Of a stretch of 42,845 bases of DNA, positions 1 to 8,113 are shown one piece after another (the first letter of the stretch is position 1; every line of letters starts with the position of its first letter). The notes beneath the pieces were generated by a model. It made no database searches, had not been told where the DNA came from, and was given only the letters and a program-made list of their open reading frames with translations. The position numbers and the translations under genes were made by a program. This DNA comes from CAZIOH01 sp964540815 (GTDB lineage: Bacteria > Myxococcota_A > Polyangia > Fen-1088), in contig CAZIOH010000052.1 of NCBI GenBank assembly GCA_964540815.1, forward strand, positions 1 to 42,845, in the 5' to 3' direction.

Positions 1-1179
1 TCGGCGGCCAAGAACCACGAGCGCGTCACGGTGCTGGTCGATCCCGAGGACTACGGTGTGGTGCTGACCGAGATCGAGAACCACGGGGAGGTGCCCGCCC
101 AGCTGCGCTTCGAGCTGGCCTGCAAGGCCTTCGCGCACACCGCCGCCTACGACGGGGCCATCGCGTCGTACCTGACGCGCCTCGATTCGCCCGCCGAGCC
201 CCCCGGGGACTTCCCCGAGAGCCTGCACATCTCGGCCAGCCTCCAGGGCATTCTGCGCTACGGGGAGAACCCGCACCAGAAGGCCGCCTTCTACGCCCTC
301 GAGGACGCGGGGATCGGGCTCTCCCTGCCGCGGGCGGAGGTCCTGCAAGGCAAGGAGCTCTCCTACAACAACCTCCTCGATCTGGACGCGGCCATGCGCC
401 TCGCGTCGGAGTTCGAGGCGCCGGCGGCCGCGATCATCAAGCACACCAACCCCTGCGGGTGCGCGGTCTCGCCGGCCGGGGTGCTCGAGGCGTACCGCAA
501 CGCGCGCGAGACCGATCCCGTCTCGGCCTTCGGAGGAATCGTGGCGCTCAACCGCCCGGTGGACGGGGCCATGGCCCGCGAGCTGCGCGAGACCTTCCTC
601 GAATGCGTGATCGCTCCGTCGTTCGACGCCGAAGCGGTCGGGGTGCTGTCCGCCAAGAAGAACCTGCGCCTCTTGGCCTACGATTTTCCGGCGGCCGCGG
701 CCGAGGAGCGGGTGGCCGGCGCCCGGAACGAGCTGCGCAGCGTCTCGGGCGGGTTCCTGGTGCAGACGCGGGATCTCTATACCGCCTCGGCGGCCGACGC
801 CAAGGTCGCGACCGCCCGCGCACCGACCGCGCTCGAGCTCGCCGATCTGGACTTCGCCTGGCGGGTGGCCAAGCACGTCAAGTCCAACGCCATCGTGCTC
901 GCCGGGCACGGACACACCATCGGCGTGGGGGCCGGCCAGATGTCGCGGGTGGATTCGGTGCGCATCGCCGTGTCGAAGGCCCGGCTTCCGCTCGGCGGCG
1001 CGGTGCTGGCATCGGACGCGTTCTTCCCTTTTCGGGACGGCGTGGACGAGGCGGCCAAGGCGGGCGTCACGGCCATCATCCAGCCGGGGGGATCGGTGCG
1101 TGACGACGAGTCGATCGCCGCCGCGGACGAGCACGGGATCGCGATGATCTTCACGGGTCAGCGCCACTTTCGCCACTGA
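1..1179 (+). CDS. purH: Bifunctional IMP cyclohydrolase / AICAR transformylase, 3' part (PurH)
   Basis: Catalyses the last two steps of IMP synthesis in the cytoplasm: formylation of AICAR by 10-formyl-THF and ring closure of FAICAR. The frame is open from base 1, so the gene runs off the left edge. The visible part begins at AAKNHERV, which falls near residue 125 in other PurH proteins, so most of the N-terminal MGS-like cyclohydrolase domain is missing. The transformylase domain is complete: RYGENPHQKA, IIKHTNPCG (catalytic Lys-His region), SNAIVLA, GVGAGQMSRVDS, DAFFPFRDG, IIQPGGSVRD and the usual C-terminal end FTGQRHFRH are all present. purD starts 5 nt after the stop, so the two are co-transcribed. 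The family assignment is secure; only the 5' end is unknown. Confidence 0.97.
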   Translation, partial: SAAKNHERVTVLVDPEDYGVVLTEIENHGEVPAQLRFELACKAFAHTAAYDGAIASYLTRLDSPAEPPGDFPESLHISASLQGILRYGENPHQKAAFYALEDAGIGLSLPRAEVLQGKELSYNNLLDLDAAMRLASEFEAPAAAIIKHTNPCGCAVSPAGVLEAYRNARETDPVSAFGGIVALNRPVDGAMARELRETFLECVIAPSFDAEAVGVLSAKKNLRLLAYDFPAAAAEERVAGARNELRSVSGGFLVQTRDLYTASAADAKVATARAPTALELADLDFAWRVAKHVKSNAIVLAGHGHTIGVGAGQMSRVDSVRIAVSKARLPLGGAVLASDAFFPFRDGVDEAAKAGVTAIIQPGGSVRDDESIAAADEHGIAMIFTGQRHFRH

Positions 1180-1184
1180 GAATC

Positions 1185-2600
1185 GTGAGCACCCCCGAAC
1201 GGTTCGATGACCGAGTGAAGACCCAAGCCGACACCCCGAGCGCGCCCGAGCGACCGACCCGGATCTTGCTGGTGGGCGGAGGCGGGCGCGAGCACGCCCT
1301 CGCCTGGAAGCTCGCTGCGAGCCCGGCGTGCGCCGAGGTGGTGTGCGCGCCCGGCAACCCCGGCATCGCGCGGATCGACAAGGTGCGCCTCGTCCCCGGC
1401 ATCCGGGCCGACGACCTGCCGGGGCTGGTGGAGCTCGCGCGGCGGGAGGCGGTCGATCTGGTGGTGTGCGGCCCCGAGGATCCCCTGTCGCAGGGCCTCG
1501 GGGACGCGGTCCGAGCGGCAGGCATTCTCTTCTTCGGCCCCTCGGCGGCGGCGGCCGAGATCGAGAGCAGCAAGGCCTTCGCCAAGCGGCTGATGGCCAC
1601 CGCCGGGGTCCCGACCGCGGCCTTCGGTGTCTTCGAGGGGCTCGCGGAGGCGGAGCGCTTCATCGAGGCCCAGCCCGGACCGGTGGTGGTCAAGGCCGAC
1701 GGGCTGTGCGCCGGCAAGGGCGTGGTGGTGGCCGACACCAAGGAGGAGTCGCGGGCGGCCGTCCGCCGGATGCTCGCCGAGGGGGAGTTCGGCGCGGCCG
1801 GCGCCCGGGTCGTGCTCGAGGAGCGCCTGACCGGGCGCGAGCTCTCGGTGATGGCCATCTGCGACGGCGAGCGCTTCGTGCTGCTGCCGTCGGCGGAGGA
1901 TCACAAGGCCGTGCTCGACGGCGATCGCGGGCCCAACACCGGCGGGATGGGCACCTGCTCGCCGTCCCCGGTCCTGACCGACCCCGCCACCCTCGACTTC
2001 ATCACCCGCCGGATCTTCGAGCCGACCCTGGCGGCCCTGCGCGCGGACGGACGCACCTTCTCCGGCTTGCTCTACGGCGGGTTGATGCTGACGCCGGATC
2101 GCGGGCCCATGGTCATCGAGTGGAACTGTCGGTTCGGCGATCCCGAGACCCAGGTGGTCGTGCCGCGGCTCGCCGGGGATCTCCTGCCGTGGCTCATGGG
2201 CGCGGCGCGCGGACGGTTGCCGCCCGCGGCGGCGGCGGCGCCGAAGCTCGCGACGGTCGATGCCCTCGAGGTCCACCCGGGGGCCGCAGTCTGCGTGGTG
2301 CTGGCCGCGGCGAACTACCCCGGCAAGCCCCGGCTCGGCGACGAGATCAGCGGGTTGCCGCCGGCGGGCACGGTGGGGCAGGGGGGCGCGGGCGTGCTGG
2401 TCTTCCATGCTGGCACGCGCCAGGTGGGTGCGCGCACGGTCACCGCGGGCGGTCGGGTCCTCGGGCTGGTGGCGCTCGGAGCCGACGTGGCCGACGCCCG
2501 ATCCCGGGTGTACGCCGCCATCGGTCCGGGGCCCGAAAAGGTTTCATTTTCTGGTATGCATTTTCGAACCGACATCGGTATGCGAGGACGAGGAACATGA
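1185..2600 (+). CDS. purD: Phosphoribosylamine-glycine ligase (PurD, GARS)
   Basis: ATP-grasp ligase joining glycine to phosphoribosylamine, the second step of de novo purine synthesis. The 471-residue product has the family N-terminal motif GGGGREHAL at residues 31-39, the PGNPGIA loop, the ATP-grasp segment VVVKADGLCAGKGVVVA, GGMGTCSPSP, the metal/ATP end WNCRFGDPETQVV, and the closing GMHFRTDIG. The chosen GTG at 1185 gives about 25 residues before the usual N-terminus; a GTG at 1215 is an in-frame alternative and no strong ribosome site separates them. The stop overlaps the purE start (ATGA at 2597-2600), which points to translational coupling in a purH-purD-purE operon. Confidence 0.95.
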   Translation: MSTPERFDDRVKTQADTPSAPERPTRILLVGGGGREHALAWKLAASPACAEVVCAPGNPGIARIDKVRLVPGIRADDLPGLVELARREAVDLVVCGPEDPLSQGLGDAVRAAGILFFGPSAAAAEIESSKAFAKRLMATAGVPTAAFGVFEGLAEAERFIEAQPGPVVVKADGLCAGKGVVVADTKEESRAAVRRMLAEGEFGAAGARVVLEERLTGRELSVMAICDGERFVLLPSAEDHKAVLDGDRGPNTGGMGTCSPSPVLTDPATLDFITRRIFEPTLAALRADGRTFSGLLYGGLMLTPDRGPMVIEWNCRFGDPETQVVVPRLAGDLLPWLMGAARGRLPPAAAAAPKLATVDALEVHPGAAVCVVLAAANYPGKPRLGDEISGLPPAGTVGQGGAGVLVFHAGTRQVGARTVTAGGRVLGLVALGADVADARSRVYAAIGPGPEKVSFSGMHFRTDIGMRGRGT

Positions 2601-3163
2601 GCAAGCCCACGGTCACCAGCAGCAGCAGCAGCAGCAGCACCAGCACCAGCACCAGAGTCGACGCAGCCATCTTGATGGGCTCGAAGTCCGACCTCGAGAC
2701 CATGCGACCCGCCGCCGAGGTGCTGCGGCGCCTCGACGTGGTGGTCGAGGTGCGGGTCCTCTCCGCCCATCGAACCCCGACCGAAGCCGTGGCCTTCGTC
2801 AAGGATGCGGTGGCGCGGGGTTGCAAGGTCTTCATCGCGGGCGCGGGGGGGGCGGCTCACCTCGCGGGGGCGGTGGCGGCCCAGACCACCCGGCCCGTCA
2901 TCGGAATCCCCATCGCCGCCGGAACGCTTGGTGGCTTCGACGCCTTGCTCTCCACGGTGATGATGCCGCCCGGAATGCCGGTGGCGACCGTGGCCATCGG
3001 GGGCGCCGAGAACGCCGGGCTCCTCGCGGCCCAGATCATCGCCCTCGGCGACGCGGGCCTCGCCACCCGGCTCGAGCACGAGCGCGAGGTCCGACGTGAG
3101 AAGGTGCTGCGTGCCAACGCCGAGGTCACGGCGGAATTTTCGCCCGCGGCGCTCGGGGGCTGA
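2597..3163 (+). CDS. purE: N5-carboxyaminoimidazole ribonucleotide mutase (PurE)
   Basis: Carries out the carboxylation-related step of purine synthesis (N5-CAIR to CAIR in class I, or direct AIR carboxylation in class II). The 188-residue product has the family motifs AAILMGSKSDLETM, LSAHRTP, IAGAGGAAHLAGAVAA and IGGAENAGLLAAQI. Its start overlaps the purD stop (ATGA). Residues 8-19 are a Ser/Thr tract read from seven AGC codons followed by alternating ACC/AGC, placed just before the first beta strand, so the tract is probably a disordered N-terminal tail. No purK is next to it, so whether it is class I (needs PurK) or class II cannot be told from here. Confidence 0.95.
   Translation: MSKPTVTSSSSSSSTSTSTRVDAAILMGSKSDLETMRPAAEVLRRLDVVVEVRVLSAHRTPTEAVAFVKDAVARGCKVFIAGAGGAAHLAGAVAAQTTRPVIGIPIAAGTLGGFDALLSTVMMPPGMPVATVAIGGAENAGLLAAQIIALGDAGLATRLEHEREVRREKVLRANAEVTAEFSPAALGG
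2618..2653 (+). repeat. Trinucleotide (AGC)7 plus (ACCAGC) tract inside purE
   Basis: Seven perfect AGC units are followed by two ACC-AGC pairs and a last ACC. All units are multiples of three, so slippage would change the length of the N-terminal Ser/Thr tail of PurE without breaking the frame. Confidence 0.9.
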
Positions 3164-3219
3164 AGGTCACGGTCCGCGAGACCAACATCCCGCGACCATC
3201 GAGCGGTCACCGAACGAAC

Positions 3220-3822
3220 GTGCATCGAACGAACTTGGGTCACGCCTTTCCTGAAGAGATTCCATTCGCGGCCGAGGCCCTGCACCGTGGCGAGGTGGTG
3301 GCCTTCCCGACCGAGACCTTCTATGCCCTCGGGGTGAACGCCCTCGACGACATCGCCCTCGCGCGCCTGCGTACCCTCAAGGGTCGCGGTCAGGAGAAGG
3401 CCATCTCGGTGCTGGTGAGCGGCGTGGAGATGCTCGAGGAGCTGTGCGTGCGCATCTCGCCGCTCGCGCGCCGGCTGATCCTCGAGCACTGGCCCGGCCC
3501 GCTCACCCTGGCCTTGCCCGCGCGGCGGGGCCTGCCCGCTCCGCTCGTCTCGAAGGGCTTCATCGCGGTCCGGCACTCACCCCATCCGACGGCCCAGGCG
3601 CTGGTCGAGGCCTTCGGGGGGCCCGTCACGGCGACCAGCGCCAACCGCGCCGGTGAGCCGCCGACCACCACCGCCGAGGCGGTGGAGGAGATCTTCGAAG
3701 GACGTTGCCGGGTCATCCACGGAGGCACCACCCCCGGCGGAGCTCCGAGCACCCTGGTGCGTGTGCGCGGCGACCACCTCGAGGTGCTCAGGCGCGGGGT
3801 GCTGGTATTGCCAGGATACTGA
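3220..3822 (+). CDS. tsaC: L-threonylcarbamoyladenylate synthase (TsaC/Sua5/YrdC family)
   Basis: Makes threonylcarbamoyl-AMP from threonine, bicarbonate and ATP, the first step of the t6A37 modification of ANN-decoding tRNAs. The 200-residue product is the length of the short TsaC/YrdC type (no C-terminal Sua5 domain). Seen motifs: PTETFYALGVNA (PTETxYGLG in relatives), LKGRGQEKAISVLV (substrate-binding KxR region), WPGPLTLALPA, VRHSPHP and TSANRAGEPP, and GAPSTLVRV. The GTG at 3220 is the chosen start; it lies 56 nt after purE, so it may still be in the purine transcript. It faces the methyltransferase gene tail to tail. Confidence 0.92.
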   Translation: MHRTNLGHAFPEEIPFAAEALHRGEVVAFPTETFYALGVNALDDIALARLRTLKGRGQEKAISVLVSGVEMLEELCVRISPLARRLILEHWPGPLTLALPARRGLPAPLVSKGFIAVRHSPHPTAQALVEAFGGPVTATSANRAGEPPTTTAEAVEEIFEGRCRVIHGGTTPGGAPSTLVRVRGDHLEVLRRGVLVLPGY

Positions 3823-3870
3823 GTCGTCCTCGTCCTGGTCGCTGTCCTCGTCTCGCGACCGGATGCGGGA

Positions 3871-4983
3871 TCACCTGAGTCGGCCGGCCAGAACCACGGG
3901 CTCGACGTAGAAGGGATCTTCGGGACGATCGGGTCGCCAGTCGAGCGGCGGCGGCACCGACCCGGGCGCGGCGGCGGCCGCCAGTTCCTCGATTCGAAAG
4001 CATGTCCCGAGTCGGGCGAGCTGGTAGTCGGCGCCGAGCTCGGCCTGCACGAAATCCACGAAGTCGCGGCGTGCGCGGAGATACTTGTCGTTGCACAGGA
4101 GGACGACGTGCCTCGGGCGCATGCCCCGGAGCGCCGCGAACAGCTCGGGCCAGAGCAGCCGCATCAGGCGGTCTCGACCGCGTCCCACCCCGAAGGCCGG
4201 AGGATCGAGGATGACCAGATCGAAGCCCTTCTTCGCGGGGTCGCGCGCCATGCGACGCGCGTGCTTTCGCAGGAAGTCTTGCGCGGTGTCGGGGAGGACC
4301 CGCTGGGCCACCTGATTGAGCGCGGCGTTGCGCAAGCCCCAGGCGAGATAGTCCCGGTTCGGATCCACGTTGGTGACCGAGGCCGCCCCCCCGACCGCCG
4401 CCGCCACGCCGAACGCGGCGGTGTAGGAGAAGAGGTTGAGCACGTCGAGCCCGCGCGCGACGTCCCGCACGTGCTGGCGGGCCTTGCCCGCGTCGAGGAA
4501 GATCCCGAAATCGTGGGCCGGATCGGTGCCGATCTCGAAGCGCATCCCGCGCTCGAGACCCACCAGGGGCGCGGGCGCGGACATGGACATCGCGATGGCC
4601 AGCGGGGCGGCGGCAGGCCCGTCGGGTGGTGCCAGCAGCGGAGGCAAGGACCGGATGCACACGAAGGAGTCGGATCCCTTCTCGTGGCCGCGGGCCTTGA
4701 CCACGATGGGAACATCCCCGTGCACCCCCTGCACGAGCTCGAGCAAGCGCCTGGCCGAGTCCTTGGCCGAATCTCCTTGCCCGCCTGGTCTCGCAGCGGG
4801 CCCCGGTGCCCGATAGTCCGTGGCCACCACCAAAGCCCCCAGTCGATCCACCAGCACACCGTCACATCCGTCCGCCCGCCCCGAAAACAACCGGATGCAG
4901 GTGGTCGGGAGTCCCCCGTCACCGAGCCGAGCGACCGCCTCCGCACAGCGCCGCAGGGCATTCTCGACGACAGCGTCGCTCAT
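3871..4983 (-). CDS. Class I SAM-dependent rRNA methyltransferase, RlmI/RlmK-like, without PUA domain
   Basis: Predicted cytoplasmic methyltransferase of the RlmI (23S m5C1962) / RlmK group. The 370-residue protein opens with the small RlmI middle domain (RLFSGRADGCDGVLVDRLG, about residues 31-49) and continues into a Rossmann methyltransferase: LDVLNLFSYTAAFGVAAA (SAM motif I), VTNVDPNRDYLAWG (acidic motif II) and FDLVILDPPAFG (motif IV). RlmI itself has an extra N-terminal PUA domain of about 70 residues that is missing here, so the exact target base is uncertain and I give no symbol. The start ATG at 4983 faces the lipoprotein gene across a 277-bp divergent spacer. Confidence 0.82.
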   Translation of the reverse strand: MSDAVVENALRRCAEAVARLGDGGLPTTCIRLFSGRADGCDGVLVDRLGALVVATDYRAPGPAARPGGQGDSAKDSARRLLELVQGVHGDVPIVVKARGHEKGSDSFVCIRSLPPLLAPPDGPAAAPLAIAMSMSAPAPLVGLERGMRFEIGTDPAHDFGIFLDAGKARQHVRDVARGLDVLNLFSYTAAFGVAAAVGGAASVTNVDPNRDYLAWGLRNAALNQVAQRVLPDTAQDFLRKHARRMARDPAKKGFDLVILDPPAFGVGRGRDRLMRLLWPELFAALRGMRPRHVVLLCNDKYLRARRDFVDFVQAELGADYQLARLGTCFRIEELAAAAAPGSVPPPLDWRPDRPEDPFYVEPVVLAGRLR

Positions 4984-5068
4984 CCGTTCACGTATCCATA
5001 GCTGGTCTCGTGATCGATGTCGTCCGTTACCCCGCGCGGTCCAGATTCAGCGTGGAACGCGTGCATAA

Positions 5069-5088
5069 CCTATGATGTGATTCATAGG
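5069..5088. promoter_or_regulatory. Inverted repeat, possible operator in divergent spacer
   Basis: CCTATGA and TCATAGG are perfect inverted 7-bp arms around a 6-bp centre (TGTGAT). It lies in an unusually AT-rich patch 86 bp upstream of the methyltransferase start and 173 bp upstream of the lipoprotein start, so it could be bound by a dimeric regulator of either gene. There is no T run after it, which argues against a terminator. The rest of the 4984-5260 spacer shows nothing else I can name. Confidence 0.4.
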
Positions 5089-5260
5089 CAAGGTCAAGAT
5101 CGCTGAGCCCGACACCGTCGGGCAGAGGTCGGGCAGAGATGACGCGACCGGAGTGCGACACGACTGTCGCGGCTGCTCCCGAGTTCAGAGACGCGCGTGC
5201 GAGAACATCAGGTTGCGCCGGGCGTGGACCTTGCACGACCGGAACGAGATGAGGAACACC

Positions 5261-5716
5261 ATGGATACCCACCAATCTCGTCCTCGTCACGACAACCACG
5301 GGCTGTTGGGGCTGCTCTTCGTCTATTCTTGGTTTGGGGCCTGCAATAGTCCGTCGTCCACAGCTGGGCAGAGCGACGTCGCCGTGACGCTGCCCGCCTG
5401 TTCTTGGCCCGCGCGCTTCGATTCGGTCGACGCGGCGGTCGGACAATGTACCGCCGCCCGCGTGTACCTGTCGTGCCGCGGCTCCGATCAGGGAGGCATG
5501 GAATGCCTGAGCGACAACCTGACGGAGTGCCCTGGACCGAATCCGACGCCTGGGGTCTCCTATTCAGATTGCGAAGACAAGTGCCAGCCTGGCGAGTACG
5601 CATTGGGTTGTGGCGGTCCGGGGCCCGGACCATGGCCTCAGCCGCCAGCCTCGTGCCGCGTGCTACCGTCAGGGCCGGGCGGCGGCTCGATCTCCTGTTG
5701 TTCGTGTGGTTCTTGA
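5261..5716 (+). CDS. Small Cys-rich putative lipoprotein
   Basis: Family not recognised. The ATG at 5261 is preferred because GAGGAA lies just upstream with normal spacing; the frame is open further upstream but without a signal. The 151-residue product has a hydrophobic segment (GLLGLLFVYSWFGAC) ending in a lipobox-like FGAC, so Cys-28 may be lipidated and the protein anchored in the outer membrane. Twelve more cysteines follow, an even number that would allow six disulfide bonds, with Gly/Pro-rich linkers (GCGGPGPGPWPQPP) and a CCSCGS end. This layout fits an exported disulfide-rich protein. It may be a lineage-specific gene. Codon use is less GC-biased than in the neighbours. Confidence 0.6.
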   Translation: MDTHQSRPRHDNHGLLGLLFVYSWFGACNSPSSTAGQSDVAVTLPACSWPARFDSVDAAVGQCTAARVYLSCRGSDQGGMECLSDNLTECPGPNPTPGVSYSDCEDKCQPGEYALGCGGPGPGPWPQPPASCRVLPSGPGGGSISCCSCGS

Positions 5717-5740
5717 GATCCTCCAACCACCGCACTGTGG

Positions 5741-5758
5741 GAGGGCGATTTTCGCCTC
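5741..5758. terminator. Hairpin between convergent genes, possible bidirectional terminator
   Basis: GGCGA-TTT-TCGCC forms a perfect 5-bp stem, extended by an AG/CT pair across a one-base bulge (GAGGGCGA with TCGCCTC). It sits in the 56-bp gap between the lipoprotein stop and the end of the minus-strand membrane protein. It is followed by CTCTT on the + strand only, so the T run is weak. Confidence 0.45.
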
Positions 5759-5772
5759 TTGACCAAGAGCGA

Positions 5773-6255
5773 TCACCGGGGGGCGGCTTCGACCGAGAGG
5801 AGAACTTGCTTGCGCGCGTCGTCGCAGTCGAGGCGGCGCGCGGGCTCGATGCTTCCGCGCAGCCGGTAGGTGGCGTTGTCGGCGCTCACGGCGAGGGGGG
5901 AGGTCGGGCGGGGCGCGCCGGCGCTCGCGCCCGCCGCGCCCATCCTGCTCATATTGGCCACGTCCGGCGGTGAGATTCGCCAGCCGCCCCGGCCGAGGGC
6001 GCGCGCGAAGTCTGCCAGCACGGTGCCAGGCTCGGTGTCGTCGAAGCAGAGCGTGGTGTGGGCGAGGTCGACGTCCGCGACCGGCTGCCAGGGCACGAGC
6101 ACCCGGGTCCCGGCAGGCAGGGGAACCGCGCGCGCCAGCCCATCCACCAGCGTCGCCCGCCGGCCGGCGGTGCGGCGGATCGCGCGCACCGACCAGCCCC
6201 CGAGCACGACGGTCACGAGAAAGAGGAGACCGAGGGTGGTGCGTGCCTTCGACAT
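5773..6255 (-). CDS. Small single-pass membrane protein downstream of M16 peptidases
   Basis: Family not recognised. The 160-residue product starts at the ATG at 6255 (MSKARTTLGLL), 19 nt after the stop of the second M16 gene, so it is the third gene of that operon. Residues 7-22 form one transmembrane or uncleaved signal segment (TLGLLFLVTVVLGGWSV), followed by a basic stretch (RAIRRTAGRR) and a soluble domain with two cysteines (LCFDD and LDCDD) that may pair in the periplasm. The frame extends 27 residues further upstream into the M16 gene, but that part lacks a start signal. Its place suggests a role with the secreted peptidase pair; that is inference. Confidence 0.6.
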   Translation of the reverse strand: MSKARTTLGLLFLVTVVLGGWSVRAIRRTAGRRATLVDGLARAVPLPAGTRVLVPWQPVADVDLAHTTLCFDDTEPGTVLADFARALGRGGWRISPPDVANMSRMGAAGASAGAPRPTSPLAVSADNATYRLRGSIEPARRLDCDDARKQVLLSVEAAPR

Positions 6256-6274
6256 GGGTCGGGGGATCGCGCGC

Positions 6275-8113
6275 TCAGTCCTGCGCCCCACCACCTTCGG
6301 ACTTGGAGGCGGGCGACTCGGTGGTCGACTCGGCACCCTTGGGGCGCGCGACCAGCGGGCCGCCGTCGAGATCGCGCACCTCGATCGGGGCGAGCCGCGC
6401 CAGGCCCGCCTCCTGGCTGGCCCGATCGCCCACCACCACGATGGCCGAGCGCTCGGTCAGCAGGTACTTGGCCGCCACCCGGCGGACCTCGGCCTTGGTG
6501 ACCGCCTGGATGTTCTTGGCGTAGTCGGTGAGGAAGCGATCGGGCAGCCCGTACACCGCCAGCTCGGCCAGGACCCCAGCGGTCGAGCCACGGGTGGCGA
6601 ACCGCGCCGGGAAGGATCGGATGAAGTTGTCCTTGGCCCGGGCCAGCTCCTCGTCGGAGACCTCGGTGGTGCTCATGAGACGCATCTCCTTCAGGATCTC
6701 GGCCACCGCGTCGGCGGTGTGGGCGGCCACGAACTCTCCTCCCGCCGAGAAGGGCCCGGGCGTCCGGCGCATCTCGAAGCTCGAACGCGCGCCGTAGGTC
6801 CACTGCAGGCGCTCGCGCAGATCCATGTCGAGGCGATAGAAGCTGCCGCCCAGCACCTGGTTCATGAGCACGATCGGGAAGTAATCGGGATCGGTCCGCT
6901 TGACCCCGACGAGCCCGACCCGGATCGACGACTGAGGCGCGCCGGGCTTGTCGATGAGGAAGATCTTCTTCTTCTCGGCCACGGGGGGGCTCGAGAGCTT
7001 GATCGCGGGGACCCGCGCCGGCTTCCACTCCCGGAGCGCGGCCTCGAGCTTCCTCCTGAGCTGGGCCTCGGTGACGTCGCCCGCCACGATGATGGTCGCG
7101 TTGCCCGGGTGGTAGTAGGTCTCGTAGAACTTGCGCACCTCGGCGGTCCCGAGCTTCTCGAGGCTCTCCTCGGTGCCGGTCTGCGGCCAGGCGTAAGGAT
7201 GCTTGTCGCCGTAGAGGACCCGGGCCAAGGTCAGGCTGGCCACCGTGGGCGGGCTGTCCTTGCGGCGCGCCACCGCGGTGGCCAGGTTGTCCCGCACGCG
7301 GGCCAGCTCCTTCTCGGAGAAGGCGGGGTGGAGCAGCACGTCCGCCCAGATGGCGAGCGCGGCGTCGAAGTTGCGCGCGATGGTCGCGAGCGTCAGGGTC
7401 GAGGCGTCCCAGGAGGCGCCGCTTCCGAGCACCGAGCCGAGGCTGGCGATCTGCTCGGCGATGTCGAGCGCCGAGCGTGTCTTGGTGCCCTCGTCGAGCA
7501 TGTTGGCGGTCAGATCCGCCAGGCCCGCCGAGCCGACCGGGTTGGCGGCGCCGCCGGTCTTCAGGACCAGGTGAAGCTCGATGAGCGGCAGCTCGTGGAA
7601 CTCGGCCAGCAGCACCTCCACGCCCGTGCGCAGCCGGAACCGCTTGAACGGCGGCACCCGATAAGGGGATTCGGGCGCCGGCCCGGGCGCCTCCGCGCGG
7701 AAGGGGGCGTCGGGGGTCTTGCGCTGAGGCGACGACAGCGCGGGGTCGGCGGCGTTGGCCGCGCGCGGCGCCTTGTGGTCGGCGGCCGTCGCCACCACGG
7801 GCGCCGTGGGCGCGGGATTGGAACTGGAACTGGAANNNNNNNNNNNNNNNNNNNNNNNNNNNNNNNNNNNNNNNNNNNNNNNNNNNNNNNNNNNNNNNNN
7901 NNNNNNNNNNNNNNNNNNNNNNNNNNNNNNNNNNNTGGAACTGGAACTGGAATTGGAATCGGACGTCGTCGATGCCGCGGCGGTCGCGGCGCTCGCCGAA
8001 GGACGCGCGGCCACGGAGCCCGCGGGGGCGGCGCAGGCGGTTCCGAGCAGGCAGGCGGCGAACCCGGGCGTGAGCCATCGCAGGCGAAACAGGGGAGGGC
8101 GCGTGGTGGTCAT
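6275..8113 (-). CDS. Non-catalytic M16 peptidase-like lipoprotein (partner subunit), interrupted by assembly gap
   Basis: Second subunit of an M16B-type (processing-peptidase-like) pair. The start ATG overlaps the upstream M16 stop (ATGA at 8110-8113) and has GGGAGG before it. The N-terminus is a signal segment ending in LLGTAC, a possible lipobox. A Ser-rich linker made of hexanucleotide repeats runs into the 100-N gap. After the linker come two M16 repeats. At the zinc site the family HxxEH is replaced by LADLTANML, so it cannot bind zinc. It keeps the substrate-holding Arg/Tyr type motif (FYRLDMDLRERLQWTYG), as expected of the inactive partner in heterodimeric M16B enzymes. The frame is the same on both sides of the gap, so the gene is probably intact; counting the gap as drawn it is 612 residues. 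Confidence 0.85.
   Translation of the reverse strand: MTTTRPPLFRLRWLTPGFAACLLGTACAAPAGSVAARPSASAATAAASTTSDSNSSSSSXXXXXXXXXXXXXXXXXXXXXXXXXXXXXXXXXXSSSSSNPAPTAPVVATAADHKAPRAANAADPALSSPQRKTPDAPFRAEAPGPAPESPYRVPPFKRFRLRTGVEVLLAEFHELPLIELHLVLKTGGAANPVGSAGLADLTANMLDEGTKTRSALDIAEQIASLGSVLGSGASWDASTLTLATIARNFDAALAIWADVLLHPAFSEKELARVRDNLATAVARRKDSPPTVASLTLARVLYGDKHPYAWPQTGTEESLEKLGTAEVRKFYETYYHPGNATIIVAGDVTEAQLRRKLEAALREWKPARVPAIKLSSPPVAEKKKIFLIDKPGAPQSSIRVGLVGVKRTDPDYFPIVLMNQVLGGSFYRLDMDLRERLQWTYGARSSFEMRRTPGPFSAGGEFVAAHTADAVAEILKEMRLMSTTEVSDEELARAKDNFIRSFPARFATRGSTAGVLAELAVYGLPDRFLTDYAKNIQAVTKAEVRRVAAKYLLTERSAIVVVGDRASQEAGLARLAPIEVRDLDGGPLVARPKGAESTTESPASKSEGGGAQD
7815..7966. repeat. Hexanucleotide (GGAACT)n tract around the gap
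   Basis: Copies of GGAACT (TTCCAG on the coding strand) flank both sides of the N run and encode a poly-Ser linker. The flanks join as one perfect array if the missing piece is 6k+1 bases long. The assembly most likely broke inside a longer hexamer array. Confidence 0.85.
7836..7935. other. Assembly gap (100 N)
   Basis: Exactly 100 N, a conventional placeholder length, so the true size is unknown. It lies inside the Ser-repeat linker of the second M16 gene. 100 and 6k+1 leave the same remainder modulo 3, so the frame drawn across it agrees with an uninterrupted hexamer tract. Confidence 0.98.

Noticed and set aside
3823..3870. Terminator between tsaC and the methyltransferase
   Set aside because: The 48-bp gap is TCG/CTC-rich but I could not find a stable stem with a T run.
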